Assembly (NCBI GenBank): GCA_947168045.1
Contig: CAMVKN010000006.1
Location: 1-64,000 of the forward strand
Source: an uncultured Prevotellaceae bacterium
Lineage (GTDB): Bacteria; Bacteroidota; Bacteroidia; Bacteroidales; Bacteroidaceae
DNA length: 64,000 nucleotides
Direction of reading: 5' to 3'
Program-made: the position numbers and the translations under genes
Shown here: piece by piece, positions 56,843 through 64,000 of the stretch
Position numbering within the stretch: the first letter of the stretch is position 1
How the letters are laid out: every line of letters begins with the position of its first letter
The notes under the pieces: generated by a model
The model's input: only the letters and a program-made list of their open reading frames with translations
Told to the model about the DNA's origin: nothing
The model's database searches: none

Positions 56843-57197
56843 TTGTCGGAGTACGTTTTTTTCGGAGGTACGGGGTTTTTCGGAGGTACGGGGGTGCGGA
56901 GGTACCCCCGCACCCCCGAAACTCGCATCCCCCGCCCCCCGTCCCCCCGAAAAAAGCACTTAGAAGTGATAAAACTTCGGTGGAAAAGTTAAATCTCAGG
57001 CACGAAATGTTTCTTTTTCGCTAAAAAAATGGCGGATTGTCGGGGAAAAATGTTACCTTTGCAGCCGAAAGGCTGCGAGTAAGCGAGAGCAGAGCAAGCT
57101 CACTTGTTCTGCCGAGCGTGAGCAGGCTCGACGGAAGTCAATGGCTGCGTCTGTTCAAAAACGAAGCCGGAACTAAAGTAATAAAGGAGATATAATT
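56843..57197 (+). other. Intergenic: G-rich repeats, promoter and interspersed repeat
   Basis: Three CGGAGGTACGG units and the hairpin CGGGGGTGCGG/CCGCACCCCCG (about 56888-56920) follow the FAH gene and may terminate it. A TACCTTTG box is at 57054-57061, then the GNRA-loop hairpin GCAGCC-GAAA-GGCTGC (57062-57077) and the CGAGAGCAGAGC repeat. Confidence 0.6.
57078..57122 (+). repeat. Interspersed CGAGAGCAGAGC repeat, copy 2
   Basis: Same family as 14846-14908, here in the leader of the 57198 gene. Confidence 0.6.
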
Positions 57198-57380
57198 ATG
57201 GCAATACCAGTTACAAACATACCAGTACTGACAGGTGAGGTGGCAGAACGCTTCATCGAGCAGTGTGAATACAATGCCAAGCATCTGGCAGGGTCGGAAT
57301 GGAGTCAGGAACGTGAAGACAGGTTTAATAGAATCATGGAGCGTTCTATGGAACTGCAACGTAAACTTGGGGTTAGATGA
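57198..57380 (+). CDS. Small antitoxin-like protein paired with GNAT
   Basis: A 60-residue soluble protein, 'MAIPVTNIPVLTGEVAERFIEQCEYNAKHLAGSEWSQEREDRFNRIMERSMELQRKLGVR'. Mostly helical and charged. It overlaps the following GNAT gene by four bases (ATGA), the arrangement of many toxin-antitoxin pairs. I know similar 'IPVLTGEVAERF' small proteins beside N-acetyltransferases in Bacteroidetes. No DNA-binding motif is evident. Confidence 0.65.
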   Translation: MAIPVTNIPVLTGEVAERFIEQCEYNAKHLAGSEWSQEREDRFNRIMERSMELQRKLGVR

Positions 57381-57979
57381 CACTCGATGATCTCGACTTT
57401 CTGCCTCAGGGAACTCCTGGGCTGAACATTCAGGCCTTCGACTGTGGTCGGAAGTCTGTCAATGATTTCTTCCATAACGAAGCACAGGACTATCAGGACG
57501 AACTTTTCGGTAAAACCTACTATTGGGTGCTGCCCGATAACCCGTCAGAGGTGGTCGCAGGTTTCACCGTAGCCAATGCCAGTATCTTTACCAAGCGGTT
57601 GCCTAATGCTCGCCAGAAAAAGATAGGCCGCGAGGTGCATCATGAAAAGGGACTTATCAATTACCCCTCCATCCTCCTTGCACAACTCGGTGTAGATGTC
57701 AAGTACAGAGGTTTGCACCTTGGCCCACAAATCATCGACTTCGTTATGGATTGGTTCACATCGCCTGACAATAAGTCAGGTTGCCGCCACCTCATTGTCG
57801 ATGCCTACGACGAGCCGCACCTGCTGGAGTTCTACCAGCGCAACGGTCTGAACCTGTTCTTCTCTTCCTTGGAGCAGGAGATGGAATATCGCAACTGGGA
57901 CATAGAGAAAGACGGACGATTGGAGACGCGTCTCATGTTCCGCGACATGATATTGCTCAAACGACCTTCATTACGATAA
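57377..57979 (+). CDS. GNAT family N-acetyltransferase
   Basis: A 200-residue acetyltransferase. The core has 'FDCGRKSVNDFFHNEAQDYQDELFGKTYYWV', beta-strand 4 'PSILLAQLGVDVKYRGLHLGPQIIDFVMDWF' with the acetyl-CoA loop 'RGLHLG', and 'HLIVDAYDEPHLLEFYQRNGLNLFF'. The FDCG/N-x-F-F start is seen in tRNA-acetylating GNAT toxins of the TacT type, but this form is larger. Translationally coupled to the upstream small protein. Confidence 0.8.
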   Translation: MTLDDLDFLPQGTPGLNIQAFDCGRKSVNDFFHNEAQDYQDELFGKTYYWVLPDNPSEVVAGFTVANASIFTKRLPNARQKKIGREVHHEKGLINYPSILLAQLGVDVKYRGLHLGPQIIDFVMDWFTSPDNKSGCRHLIVDAYDEPHLLEFYQRNGLNLFFSSLEQEMEYRNWDIEKDGRLETRLMFRDMILLKRPSLR

Positions 57980-58282
57980 TCTCCGCTAATCCATTCATGC
58001 ACAACCGCTACGCATACATACCAGCCACTACTTTTGTAGCCCTCACAAGGGCTACAATAGGGGTTGATGCGAGCACAATTATTACCCCCCCCCCTATTTT
58101 CTAAAACACTTTATAAATCAGTGCTTTATCAATACTGCCAGACGGCAGTATTGGGTACATTTGCTATGGAATGCTACGAGCCTCCGTAGCCACTCCGTCG
58201 TGCCCTTTTCCTTCAGGAGGATGGGCATGTAAAATCTTACAGAACAATTCAATTCACAATAATAATAAACTTTAAAAACAAA
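57980..58282 (+). promoter_or_regulatory. Spacer with hairpins, C10 tract and promoter
   Basis: TTGTAGCCCT/AGGGCTACAA hairpin (58034-58043/58048-58057) may end the GNAT mRNA. A run of ten C is at 58085-58094. CAATACTGCC (58130-58139)/GGCAGTATTG (58144-58153) lies directly before a TACATTTG -7 box (58156-58163). The leader then has GCTACG/CGTAGC and TGCCC/GGGCA hairpins before the ATG. Confidence 0.6.
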
Positions 58283-59245
58283 ATGCAAATGAGAAAGAAA
58301 CTACTTTCGATGCTCGTGCTGCTCACGGCAGCAGCACCGGGCGCATGGGCACAGGACGAAGTGACGCTCACGCCGCAAGGCGAGAGCGCATGGACACTCG
58401 TGATGCCCGCCAGCAACGTGGAGTTGGAGGTGGAATACTACACCGACGAGGAACTGTTCACCGAGGGTGTGGAGCTGTCCTACGACGCTGAAACTAAAAC
58501 ATCGCAGCTGGCATCAATGCCTGCATTCGACGTGGAACTGCAGGTGGAATATGAGACCGCACTGGCGCTCAGCGAGACGGCAGACAACACCGACGCTCTC
58601 AATGAGTGGAACGGCTACGAGGCCGACGTGACGCTGACGCGCACGCTGCAGAAGGGCGGCTACAACACGTTTGCCGTGCCGTTCGGCATGACCATCCCCA
58701 GCGGATGGACGGTGAAGGAACTGAGCAGCGCATCGCTCAGCGAGGGCGTGCTGACGCTGAACTTTGCTACCGCATCAAGCATCGAGGCTGGCAAGCCGTA
58801 TCTGGTGAAGGTGGACGCAACCACCGACCTCGCAGCATCAGCCATTACGGGAGTCATCGTCAGCAAGGATGCCGTGCCATTTACCTCTACCGACGTGGAC
58901 TTCATACCTACCTTAGGTGCAACCACCATCACGGGCGACGCGAAGAGCATCCTCTTCCTCAGCAGCGGCAACACACTGCTTAACCCCAATGCCGAGAACT
59001 CGCAGATGAAAGGCTTCCGCGCATACTTCCAGTTGAAAGGCGAGGCTGCACAGGCTAACGCCCGTGCCTTTGTCATGAACTTTGGCGACGGTGAGTCCAC
59101 AGGCATCAAGTCAATTGACGATTTGACGATTTACAATCTACAATTTGATGCTGACGGCTGGTACACCCTTGACGGACGCCGTCTGCAAGGCCAGCCAAGC
59201 GCAAAGGGTGTGTATATCTTAAATGGCAAAAAGGTCATCAAATAA
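58283..59245 (+). CDS. Secreted protein with KGVYILNGKKVIK tail
   Basis: A 320-residue exported protein, signal peptide 'MQMRKKLLSMLVLLTAAAPGAWAQ'. Two short repeats 'MPASNVELEVEYYTDEELF' and 'MPAFDVELQVEYETALAL' start the mature part. A beta-rich stretch 'LQKGGYNTFAVPFGMTIPSGWTVKEL' also occurs in other Prevotella surface proteins. The end 'WYTLDGRRLQGQPSAKGVYILNGKKVIK' matches the tail at 11864. Export by the type IX system encoded partly nearby (porU) is inferred. A small peptide gene follows 18 bases later. Confidence 0.8.
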   Translation: MQMRKKLLSMLVLLTAAAPGAWAQDEVTLTPQGESAWTLVMPASNVELEVEYYTDEELFTEGVELSYDAETKTSQLASMPAFDVELQVEYETALALSETADNTDALNEWNGYEADVTLTRTLQKGGYNTFAVPFGMTIPSGWTVKELSSASLSEGVLTLNFATASSIEAGKPYLVKVDATTDLAASAITGVIVSKDAVPFTSTDVDFIPTLGATTITGDAKSILFLSSGNTLLNPNAENSQMKGFRAYFQLKGEAAQANARAFVMNFGDGESTGIKSIDDLTIYNLQFDADGWYTLDGRRLQGQPSAKGVYILNGKKVIK

Positions 59246-59263
59246 AGAAAGGAGGACACGACT

Positions 59264-59443
59264 ATGATTAAGAAAGCATACGAGAAGCCCACAATGCAAG
59301 TGTTTGAGGCCGACATGGAACAACAGATTCTGGCTGGCTCGCTTACGAGTGTATCGACCTCAGGTCTCGATGAAGAGGAAGAACTGGAACTGCCGGGCGA
59401 AGGCTTACCCACAACAGGCAACGTATGGGATGACGCTTGGTAA
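59264..59443 (+). CDS. Small acidic peptide, AYEKP family, copy 3
   Basis: A 59-residue ORF missing from the 60-residue ORF track. 'MIKKAYEKPTMQVFEADMEQQILAGSL' opens it and 'GNVWDDAW' closes it, with an EEEELEL stretch in between. GGAGGACACGACT precedes the ATG, near-identical to the site before copy 1. It lies 18 bases behind the secreted protein gene. No signal peptide. It could be a peptide natural-product precursor or a chaperone-like partner; neither is shown by sequence. Confidence 0.75.
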   Translation: MIKKAYEKPTMQVFEADMEQQILAGSLTSVSTSGLDEEEELELPGEGLPTTGNVWDDAW

Positions 59444-59504
59444 ACGCAACAGAACTGAACAAAACTATAGTGAAGTAATAACTCAATAAAAAACAATGAC
59501 AACA

Positions 59505-60113
59505 ATGAAAAAGATATTTTCTATGATTGCCATCATGCTGATGGCAGTGACGGGCGCATGGGCACAGACAGAGGAACTGCTGACCAGCATTACTACAGAT
59601 ATGGATGAGGATGAGCCAATAACTTATTCCACCGCTGGCTGTGCCACTTTGACAACCAGCGGGAATGTTGAAAACCCAACGGTTGCTCGTATAAATGGAG
59701 AGAAAATATGGGGCTGGACTAACTCAAGGCCTAGCGAGATGGGTTCTTTAACCGTGACACCATCAGAAGGATATACTATCACTAAGGTGGTTTTCAAGGC
59801 ATACGAAGAAATGGACGTCGCGTGGTATGACGTTTTTACAGACACCGAGGCACCGTACACCTGCTATATGCAATCGTCAAAGGTATCTCTAAGCGAAAAT
59901 ATGGCGAATTCAAAGTGGGATGTTATAGCCCAGATAGACGTCTATGGATACGCCAATGTCCCCGCCACTTACAGCGTGACCTTAAAGGCTGGCACCGAGG
60001 ACAGTGGAAACTGGGTAATAACGCCTAATACCGACCTGGAAGGCGGCGAGACCGTCACCATCAAGTACAACGGCACGAAGAAGGTGAAGAGTGTCAAAGC
60101 CGTGAAGAAGTGA
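59505..60113 (+). CDS. Small secreted protein of unknown function
   Basis: A 202-residue exported protein; ATG 59505 gives 'MKKIFSMIAIMLMAVTGAWAQ' (59496 would add three residues). The mature part has beta-sandwich-like patterns ('GYTITKVVFKAYEE') and ends in 'GGETVTIKYNGTKKVKSVKAVKK', a different tail from the secreted proteins above. No paired small peptide follows. It is probably co-transcribed with the two genes before it. Confidence 0.7.
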   Translation: MKKIFSMIAIMLMAVTGAWAQTEELLTSITTDMDEDEPITYSTAGCATLTTSGNVENPTVARINGEKIWGWTNSRPSEMGSLTVTPSEGYTITKVVFKAYEEMDVAWYDVFTDTEAPYTCYMQSSKVSLSENMANSKWDVIAQIDVYGYANVPATYSVTLKAGTEDSGNWVITPNTDLEGGETVTIKYNGTKKVKSVKAVKK

Positions 60114-60184
60114 AAGATTCTGTAAGGGCAAAGTCACAGCGTGGTATGAGAGTAACCCTCGCATCCCGTGACCATAGCAAGACC

Positions 60185-60229
60185 AAGCCGCTGAAAGGTT
60201 TCTCCACCAACGGAGCCTTTCAGCGGCTT
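60185..60229 (+). terminator. Strong terminator before porU
   Basis: AAGCCGCTGAAAGG (60185-60198) / CCTTTCAGCGGCTT (60216-60229), 14 bp, followed by TCCTATTTG. A GTCAC/GTGAC stem lies just upstream. Confidence 0.8.
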
Positions 60230-60374
60230 TCCTATTTGCGTTTCTTCCGCTGAAACAGAAGGAAGTACTCCGTAATGAGATGGCGGTGAGCCTTGGGAAT
60301 GCAAACCGAAAACTCTCTCGAAAAAACACGCCAATAGGCAATAATAACGCCCCGTCAGCGTTATAAGAGAAACG

Positions 60375-63300
60375 ATGAGACAACGATTGTTTCTTCTTGC
60401 GCTGCTGTGCTGTGTGCTTCGAGCCACTGCACAGGAGTTTGTCAGCCTGACAGCATCCGAGGTCAGGATAGACTCATTGTTGCCCGTCTACAACTGCGAT
60501 ATCCCTTTGGGCAAAGGCTATGCCGACTCCGTCTATACGGTTAGCATCGATTACCCCGAGTTCATCGACATGAGCCGGGCTGACATCCTGCGCTACGACA
60601 GCATCAGCGGCGGACAGCCCTTGTCCCCCATGCCCGAGGTGCACCAGTACATTGGCGTGAGCCGTCGCCAGGGCACCCTCTGCGTGTCGTTTATCCCCCT
60701 GGTCTGCCGCGATGGCAAATACCAAAAGCTTGTGAGTTTCAAGCTGGGCTTGCATGCCGATGCCAAGGCAGCATCGCGTGCCGCTTTTCAGGCTTCTGTC
60801 CACAAGGTGTCCGCCAGTAACCTATACGCCGCCCACTCTGTCCTTTCTTCTGGTCGGTGGGTGAAGATTAGTGTGCCTTCGACGGGCGTCTACCAACTGA
60901 CGGAACGGCTGGTGCGCAGTGCGGGCTTCAGCAGTCTCGACCGCGTGCACGTGTATGGCTATGGTGGGGCGCTGCAACCCGAGGTGCTCAGCAACGACTA
61001 TCTGGCGGCTACCGATGACCTGCCCGAGGTGCCCACCTGCACAGTGGGTGGCCGGCGCCTGTTTCATGCCACGGGACCGGTGGGGTGGAGCAGTGCCTCG
61101 GCAACTGAGCGCACGCGTAACCCCTACAGTGACAAGGGCTGCTATTTCCTTACTGAGAGCGACGAGCCGCTGCTGACCGTTGACAGCGCCACCTTTGTCT
61201 CGGCGTTCTATCCTACCACCAACGACTACCACCAGCTGAGCGAGAAGGACGAGTACAGCTGGTATCACAGCGGCCGCAACCTCTTTGAGGCTACACCCGT
61301 GCCTACTGACGGCTATGCCAGCTATGAGCTGACGTCGCATGCTGACAGCGGCATCCTCACCGTGGTGATGACTGCCGAAGGGGTAGCCACGGCGAGCATC
61401 ACGGTGAACGACTCGCTGGTGGGCACGCTGGTCTTCAATGGAAACTTGCCCGGCCAGTCGAAGGCCATGCAGCAGGCGCGCCAGCTACAGTTGAACGGCG
61501 TGCTGCGTGCGCAGAACACGGTGCGGCTGCGACAGACTGCAGGCACGGCGGCGATGCGTCTCGACTACGTGGCCCTGACACTGCCCACACCGGCTCCTGC
61601 ACCGTCGCTCACCACGGGTGTCTTCCCCGTGCCCACCCTTGAATATGGCATCACCACGCAAGACCATCATGCCGACACAGCCGTTGACATGGTCATCATC
61701 ATACCCACCTCGCAGAAATTCCTGACACAGGCTGAGCGGCTGAAGACACTCCATGAGCAGCGCGACTCGCTGCGTGTGCGCATCGTGCCCGCCGACGAGC
61801 TGTTCAATGAGTTCAGCAGTGGCACCCCCGATGCCAACGCCTACCGCCGCTACCTGAAGATGCTGTATGACCGTGCCGAGACCGACGCAGACATGCCGCG
61901 CTATCTGCTCCTGTTCGGCGATGGTGCCTGGGACAACCGCATGGTGAGCAGCAACTGGCGACAATACTCGCCCGACGATTTCCTGCTCTGCTACGAGAGC
62001 GAGAACTCCTTCAGCGAGACGATGAGCTATGTGTGCGATGACTTCTTCTGTATGCTCGACGAAGGCGAGGGCGGTAACCTGGCGAAGCGTGACCGTACCG
62101 ACGTCGGCGTGGGCCGTTTGCCCGCGCGCACCGAGGCCGAGGCCAAGGTGTTGGTCGACAAGATTGTGGACTATGCTGCCAACGCCCATGCCGGCAGCTG
62201 GCAGAACACGGTGTGCTTCATGGGCGACGACGGCAATGGCAACGTACACATGCGCGAGGCTGAAGCCGCCGCACAGACCGTCATTGCCGACCATCCCTCG
62301 TTCAATGTCAAGAGGGTGTACTGGGATGCCTACGAGCGCGTCAGCTCCTCAACCGGCTACAGCTATCCTGACGTGACGCGCCTGATACGCCAGCAGATGC
62401 AGCAAGGAGCACTCGTCATGGACTACTGCGGACACGGCTCGCCTTACACCATCTCGCACGAGCGCGTGCTCAACCTGTCCGACTTCTCTGAGGCCACGTC
62501 GATGTTCCTGCCGCTGTGGGTGACGGCGTCGTGCGACATCATGCCCTTTGACACCCATGAAGAGAACATCGGCGAGACGGCCATGCTCAACCCCCGTGGC
62601 GGTGCCATCGCCTTCTTCGGCACCACACGTACTGTCTACACCGGCGACAACCAGAACATGAACTGTGCCTTCCTGAGGTTTGCCATGGGCAGCACCGACG
62701 GGCGCCGCAACACCCTGGGCGATGCCGTGCGGCTGTCGAAGAACGACGTGCGCTCCATTGGCGATGACCCCAAGGACAACTCCCGCTCCGAGTCCTATCC
62801 TGTCAACAAGCTGCACTACACGCTCTTGGGCGACCCCGCACTGACGCTGGCCGTGCCTACGCCGCGCTTGGTCATTGACAGCATCAACGGCCAGCCCGTG
62901 AGCAACGCCACCATACAACTGCCCGTCAATAGCAAGGCCCGCGTGGCTGGCCATGTGGAGGGAGCCACCGACTTCAGCGGCGTGGTGTCGCTGACGGTCA
63001 AGGATGTGGAAGAGACCATAGAATGTCGACTGAACAACAAAGGCGATGACGGTGCCGAGACACCCTTCACCTTCACCGACCGGCCCTCCACCATCTACAA
63101 TGGTCAGGACAGCGTGCGGCAGGGACGCTTCAGCATGTCTTTCGTCGTGCCGCGCGACATCAGCTATTCTGACGGCAGTGGTCGCATGACCCTCTATGCC
63201 GTCGACAACCAACGGCAGCGCACCGTCAACGGCAGTACCGAAGCCTTTAGCATGGTTAGCGTTGACGCGACCGCCAACGATGGCATCGGGCCTTCCATCT

Positions 63301-63941
63301 ATTGCTATCTGAACAGCACCGACTTCCAGAACGGCGGTAAGGTGAACACCACGCCTTACTTCTTCGCACAGCTGACCGACAAGGACGGCATCAATGCGTC
63401 AGGCAGTAGTCTGGGCCACGACCTGGAGCTGTCCGTCGACGGCGACCCCACCATGACTTACAGCCTGAACGACTATTTCCGGTTTGACTTCGGCAACTAT
63501 CAGTCGGGCAGCGTGGGCTATAGCCTGCCGACACTCAGCGAGGGCGAGCACCGCCTGACCTTCCGTGCCTGGGACGTGTTCAACAACTCGTCGGTGGCCG
63601 AGTTGGTGTTCCAGGTGGTGCGCGGCCTGGAGCCTAACTGCTTCAGCGTGGAGTGTACCCATAACCCCGCCACCACCAGCACCAGCTTCATCATCAACCA
63701 CGACCGTACGGGTAGCCAGATGGATGTCGCACTGGAGGTGTTCGATGCCTCCGGCCGTCTGCTCTGGGTCAAGCAGGAAACGGGGGTGAGTACCGACAAC
63801 ACCTACACCATCGACTGGGACCTGACCACCAGCAGTGGCAGCCCTATGCAGACAGGTGTCTACCTCTACCGTGTGTTGGTCAGCAGCGATGGCAGCAAGA
63901 AAGCATCGAAGGCGCAGAAACTGATTATACTTAGAAAATAG
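60375..63941 (+). CDS. porU: Type IX secretion system sortase PorU (C25 peptidase)
   Basis: A 1188-residue gingipain-family protein that cleaves C-terminal signals of type IX cargo at the outer surface and attaches anionic lipopolysaccharide. The signal peptide is 'MRQRLFLLALLCCVLRATAQ'. Catalytic His687 is in 'VMDYCGHGSPYTISHE' and Cys720 in 'WVTASCDIMPFDTHEE', both intact. The N-terminal beta-rich part and long C-terminal Ig-like domains fit PorU, and the protein itself ends with a sorting-like tail 'GVYLYRVLVSSDGSKKASKAQKLIILRK'. The next gene starts nine bases later, as with porV in related genomes. Confidence 0.93.
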   Translation: MRQRLFLLALLCCVLRATAQEFVSLTASEVRIDSLLPVYNCDIPLGKGYADSVYTVSIDYPEFIDMSRADILRYDSISGGQPLSPMPEVHQYIGVSRRQGTLCVSFIPLVCRDGKYQKLVSFKLGLHADAKAASRAAFQASVHKVSASNLYAAHSVLSSGRWVKISVPSTGVYQLTERLVRSAGFSSLDRVHVYGYGGALQPEVLSNDYLAATDDLPEVPTCTVGGRRLFHATGPVGWSSASATERTRNPYSDKGCYFLTESDEPLLTVDSATFVSAFYPTTNDYHQLSEKDEYSWYHSGRNLFEATPVPTDGYASYELTSHADSGILTVVMTAEGVATASITVNDSLVGTLVFNGNLPGQSKAMQQARQLQLNGVLRAQNTVRLRQTAGTAAMRLDYVALTLPTPAPAPSLTTGVFPVPTLEYGITTQDHHADTAVDMVIIIPTSQKFLTQAERLKTLHEQRDSLRVRIVPADELFNEFSSGTPDANAYRRYLKMLYDRAETDADMPRYLLLFGDGAWDNRMVSSNWRQYSPDDFLLCYESENSFSETMSYVCDDFFCMLDEGEGGNLAKRDRTDVGVGRLPARTEAEAKVLVDKIVDYAANAHAGSWQNTVCFMGDDGNGNVHMREAEAAAQTVIADHPSFNVKRVYWDAYERVSSSTGYSYPDVTRLIRQQMQQGALVMDYCGHGSPYTISHERVLNLSDFSEATSMFLPLWVTASCDIMPFDTHEENIGETAMLNPRGGAIAFFGTTRTVYTGDNQNMNCAFLRFAMGSTDGRRNTLGDAVRLSKNDVRSIGDDPKDNSRSESYPVNKLHYTLLGDPALTLAVPTPRLVIDSINGQPVSNATIQLPVNSKARVAGHVEGATDFSGVVSLTVKDVEETIECRLNNKGDDGAETPFTFTDRPSTIYNGQDSVRQGRFSMSFVVPRDISYSDGSGRMTLYAVDNQRQRTVNGSTEAFSMVSVDATANDGIGPSIYCYLNSTDFQNGGKVNTTPYFFAQLTDKDGINASGSSLGHDLELSVDGDPTMTYSLNDYFRFDFGNYQSGSVGYSLPTLSEGEHRLTFRAWDVFNNSSVAELVFQVVRGLEPNCFSVECTHNPATTSTSFIINHDRTGSQMDVALEVFDASGRLLWVKQETGVSTDNTYTIDWDLTTSSGSPMQTGVYLYRVLVSSDGSKKASKAQKLIILRK

Positions 63942-63950
63942 TAAATCACC

Positions 63951-64000
63951 ATGAGACATATACATATATATATAAGAAACCTTGTCCCCCTGTTCATGTT
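63951..64000 (+). CDS. Start of next gene, probably porV
   Basis: Sixteen codons, 'MRHIHIYIRNLVPLFM', run off the window end and look like the start of a signal peptide. porV commonly follows porU; this identity rests on gene order only. Confidence 0.45.
   Translation, partial: MRHIHIYIRNLVPLFM

Noticed and set aside
56888-56920. G-quadruplex as main interpretation of the G-rich tract
   Set aside because: The tract forms a clean hairpin with its complementary C-run, and a terminator or repeat role is simpler.

Overview
The window is a chromosomal stretch from a Bacteroidetes bacterium, most likely Prevotellaceae (Prevotella sensu lato). Supporting evidence is the repeated TAnnTTTG-type -7 promoter boxes, the trnW-secE-nusG-rplKAJL-rpoBC order, a type IX secretion sortase (PorU), many secreted proteins ending in a YTLDGRR..KGxYIxNGKKVxxK tail, DUF4143/DUF234-type ATPases, and period-7 tandem repeats in intergenic leaders. 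All taxonomic statements are inference from these features.

Layout. 1-11.6 kb (+): end of tRNA-Trp, secE, nusG, rplK, rplA, rplJ, rplL, a hairpin attenuator, rpoB and rpoC, closed by a 22-bp perfect hairpin terminator. 11.6-15.4 kb (-): a large secreted protein, a small acidic peptide gene behind it, and a structured RNA (copy 1) upstream. 15.4-20.7 kb: a degraded duplicate of the ccsA 3' end, a DUF4143 ATPase behind three phased 13-bp repeats, a TtcA-like tRNA thiolase and the full-length CcsBA-type cytochrome c maturation protein. 20.7-26.1 kb: an apparent iron/cytochrome operon (porin-like protein, imelysin lipoprotein, di-heme oxidase) divergent from a hemerythrin-LuxR fusion regulator. 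26.2-32.9 kb (+): lipoate ligase, gcvT, gcvH, gcvPA, gcvPB and lpd, a complete glycine cleavage system with its own lipoylating enzyme. 33-40.1 kb: an Rpn-type nuclease with an AEGR tandem repeat, structured RNA copy 3, a VirE-like protein, a two-gene cassette between 68-bp direct repeats, structured RNA copy 2, a second secreted protein and its small peptide. 40.2-50 kb (-): DUF234-type ATPase, lipoprotein, beta-barrel protein, S41 protease, alaS, carboxynorspermidine synthase-like enzyme, GH28 glycosidase. 50-56 kb (-): a very large DUF4011-helicase-Vsr-like-DUF3320 protein resembling the single-gene Hhe antiphage system, preceded by an AT-rich region with a promoter and hairpins. 56.2-64 kb (+): FAH-family hydrolase, a GNAT/small-protein pair resembling a toxin-antitoxin module, a third secreted protein with its small peptide, a small secreted protein, porU, and the first codons of the next gene (probably porV).

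Main points for a second look. (1) Three RNA-like elements (copies at 15.0-15.2, 34.1-34.3 and 37.4-37.6 kb) share promoter, internal-loop geometry and 3' flank, while their stem sequences differ and stay paired. This reads as covariation in a structured RNA family. (2) All three secreted proteins with the C-terminal KGxYIxNGKK tail have a 52-63 residue peptide gene of one family directly downstream; one of these genes (59264-59443) is below the ORF-track cutoff. (3) Heptanucleotide repeats sit in front of several start codons and also in frame inside gcvPA, lpd and alaS, where a change of one unit would shift the frame. (4) The Hhe-like protein carries an extra transglutaminase-like N-terminus.
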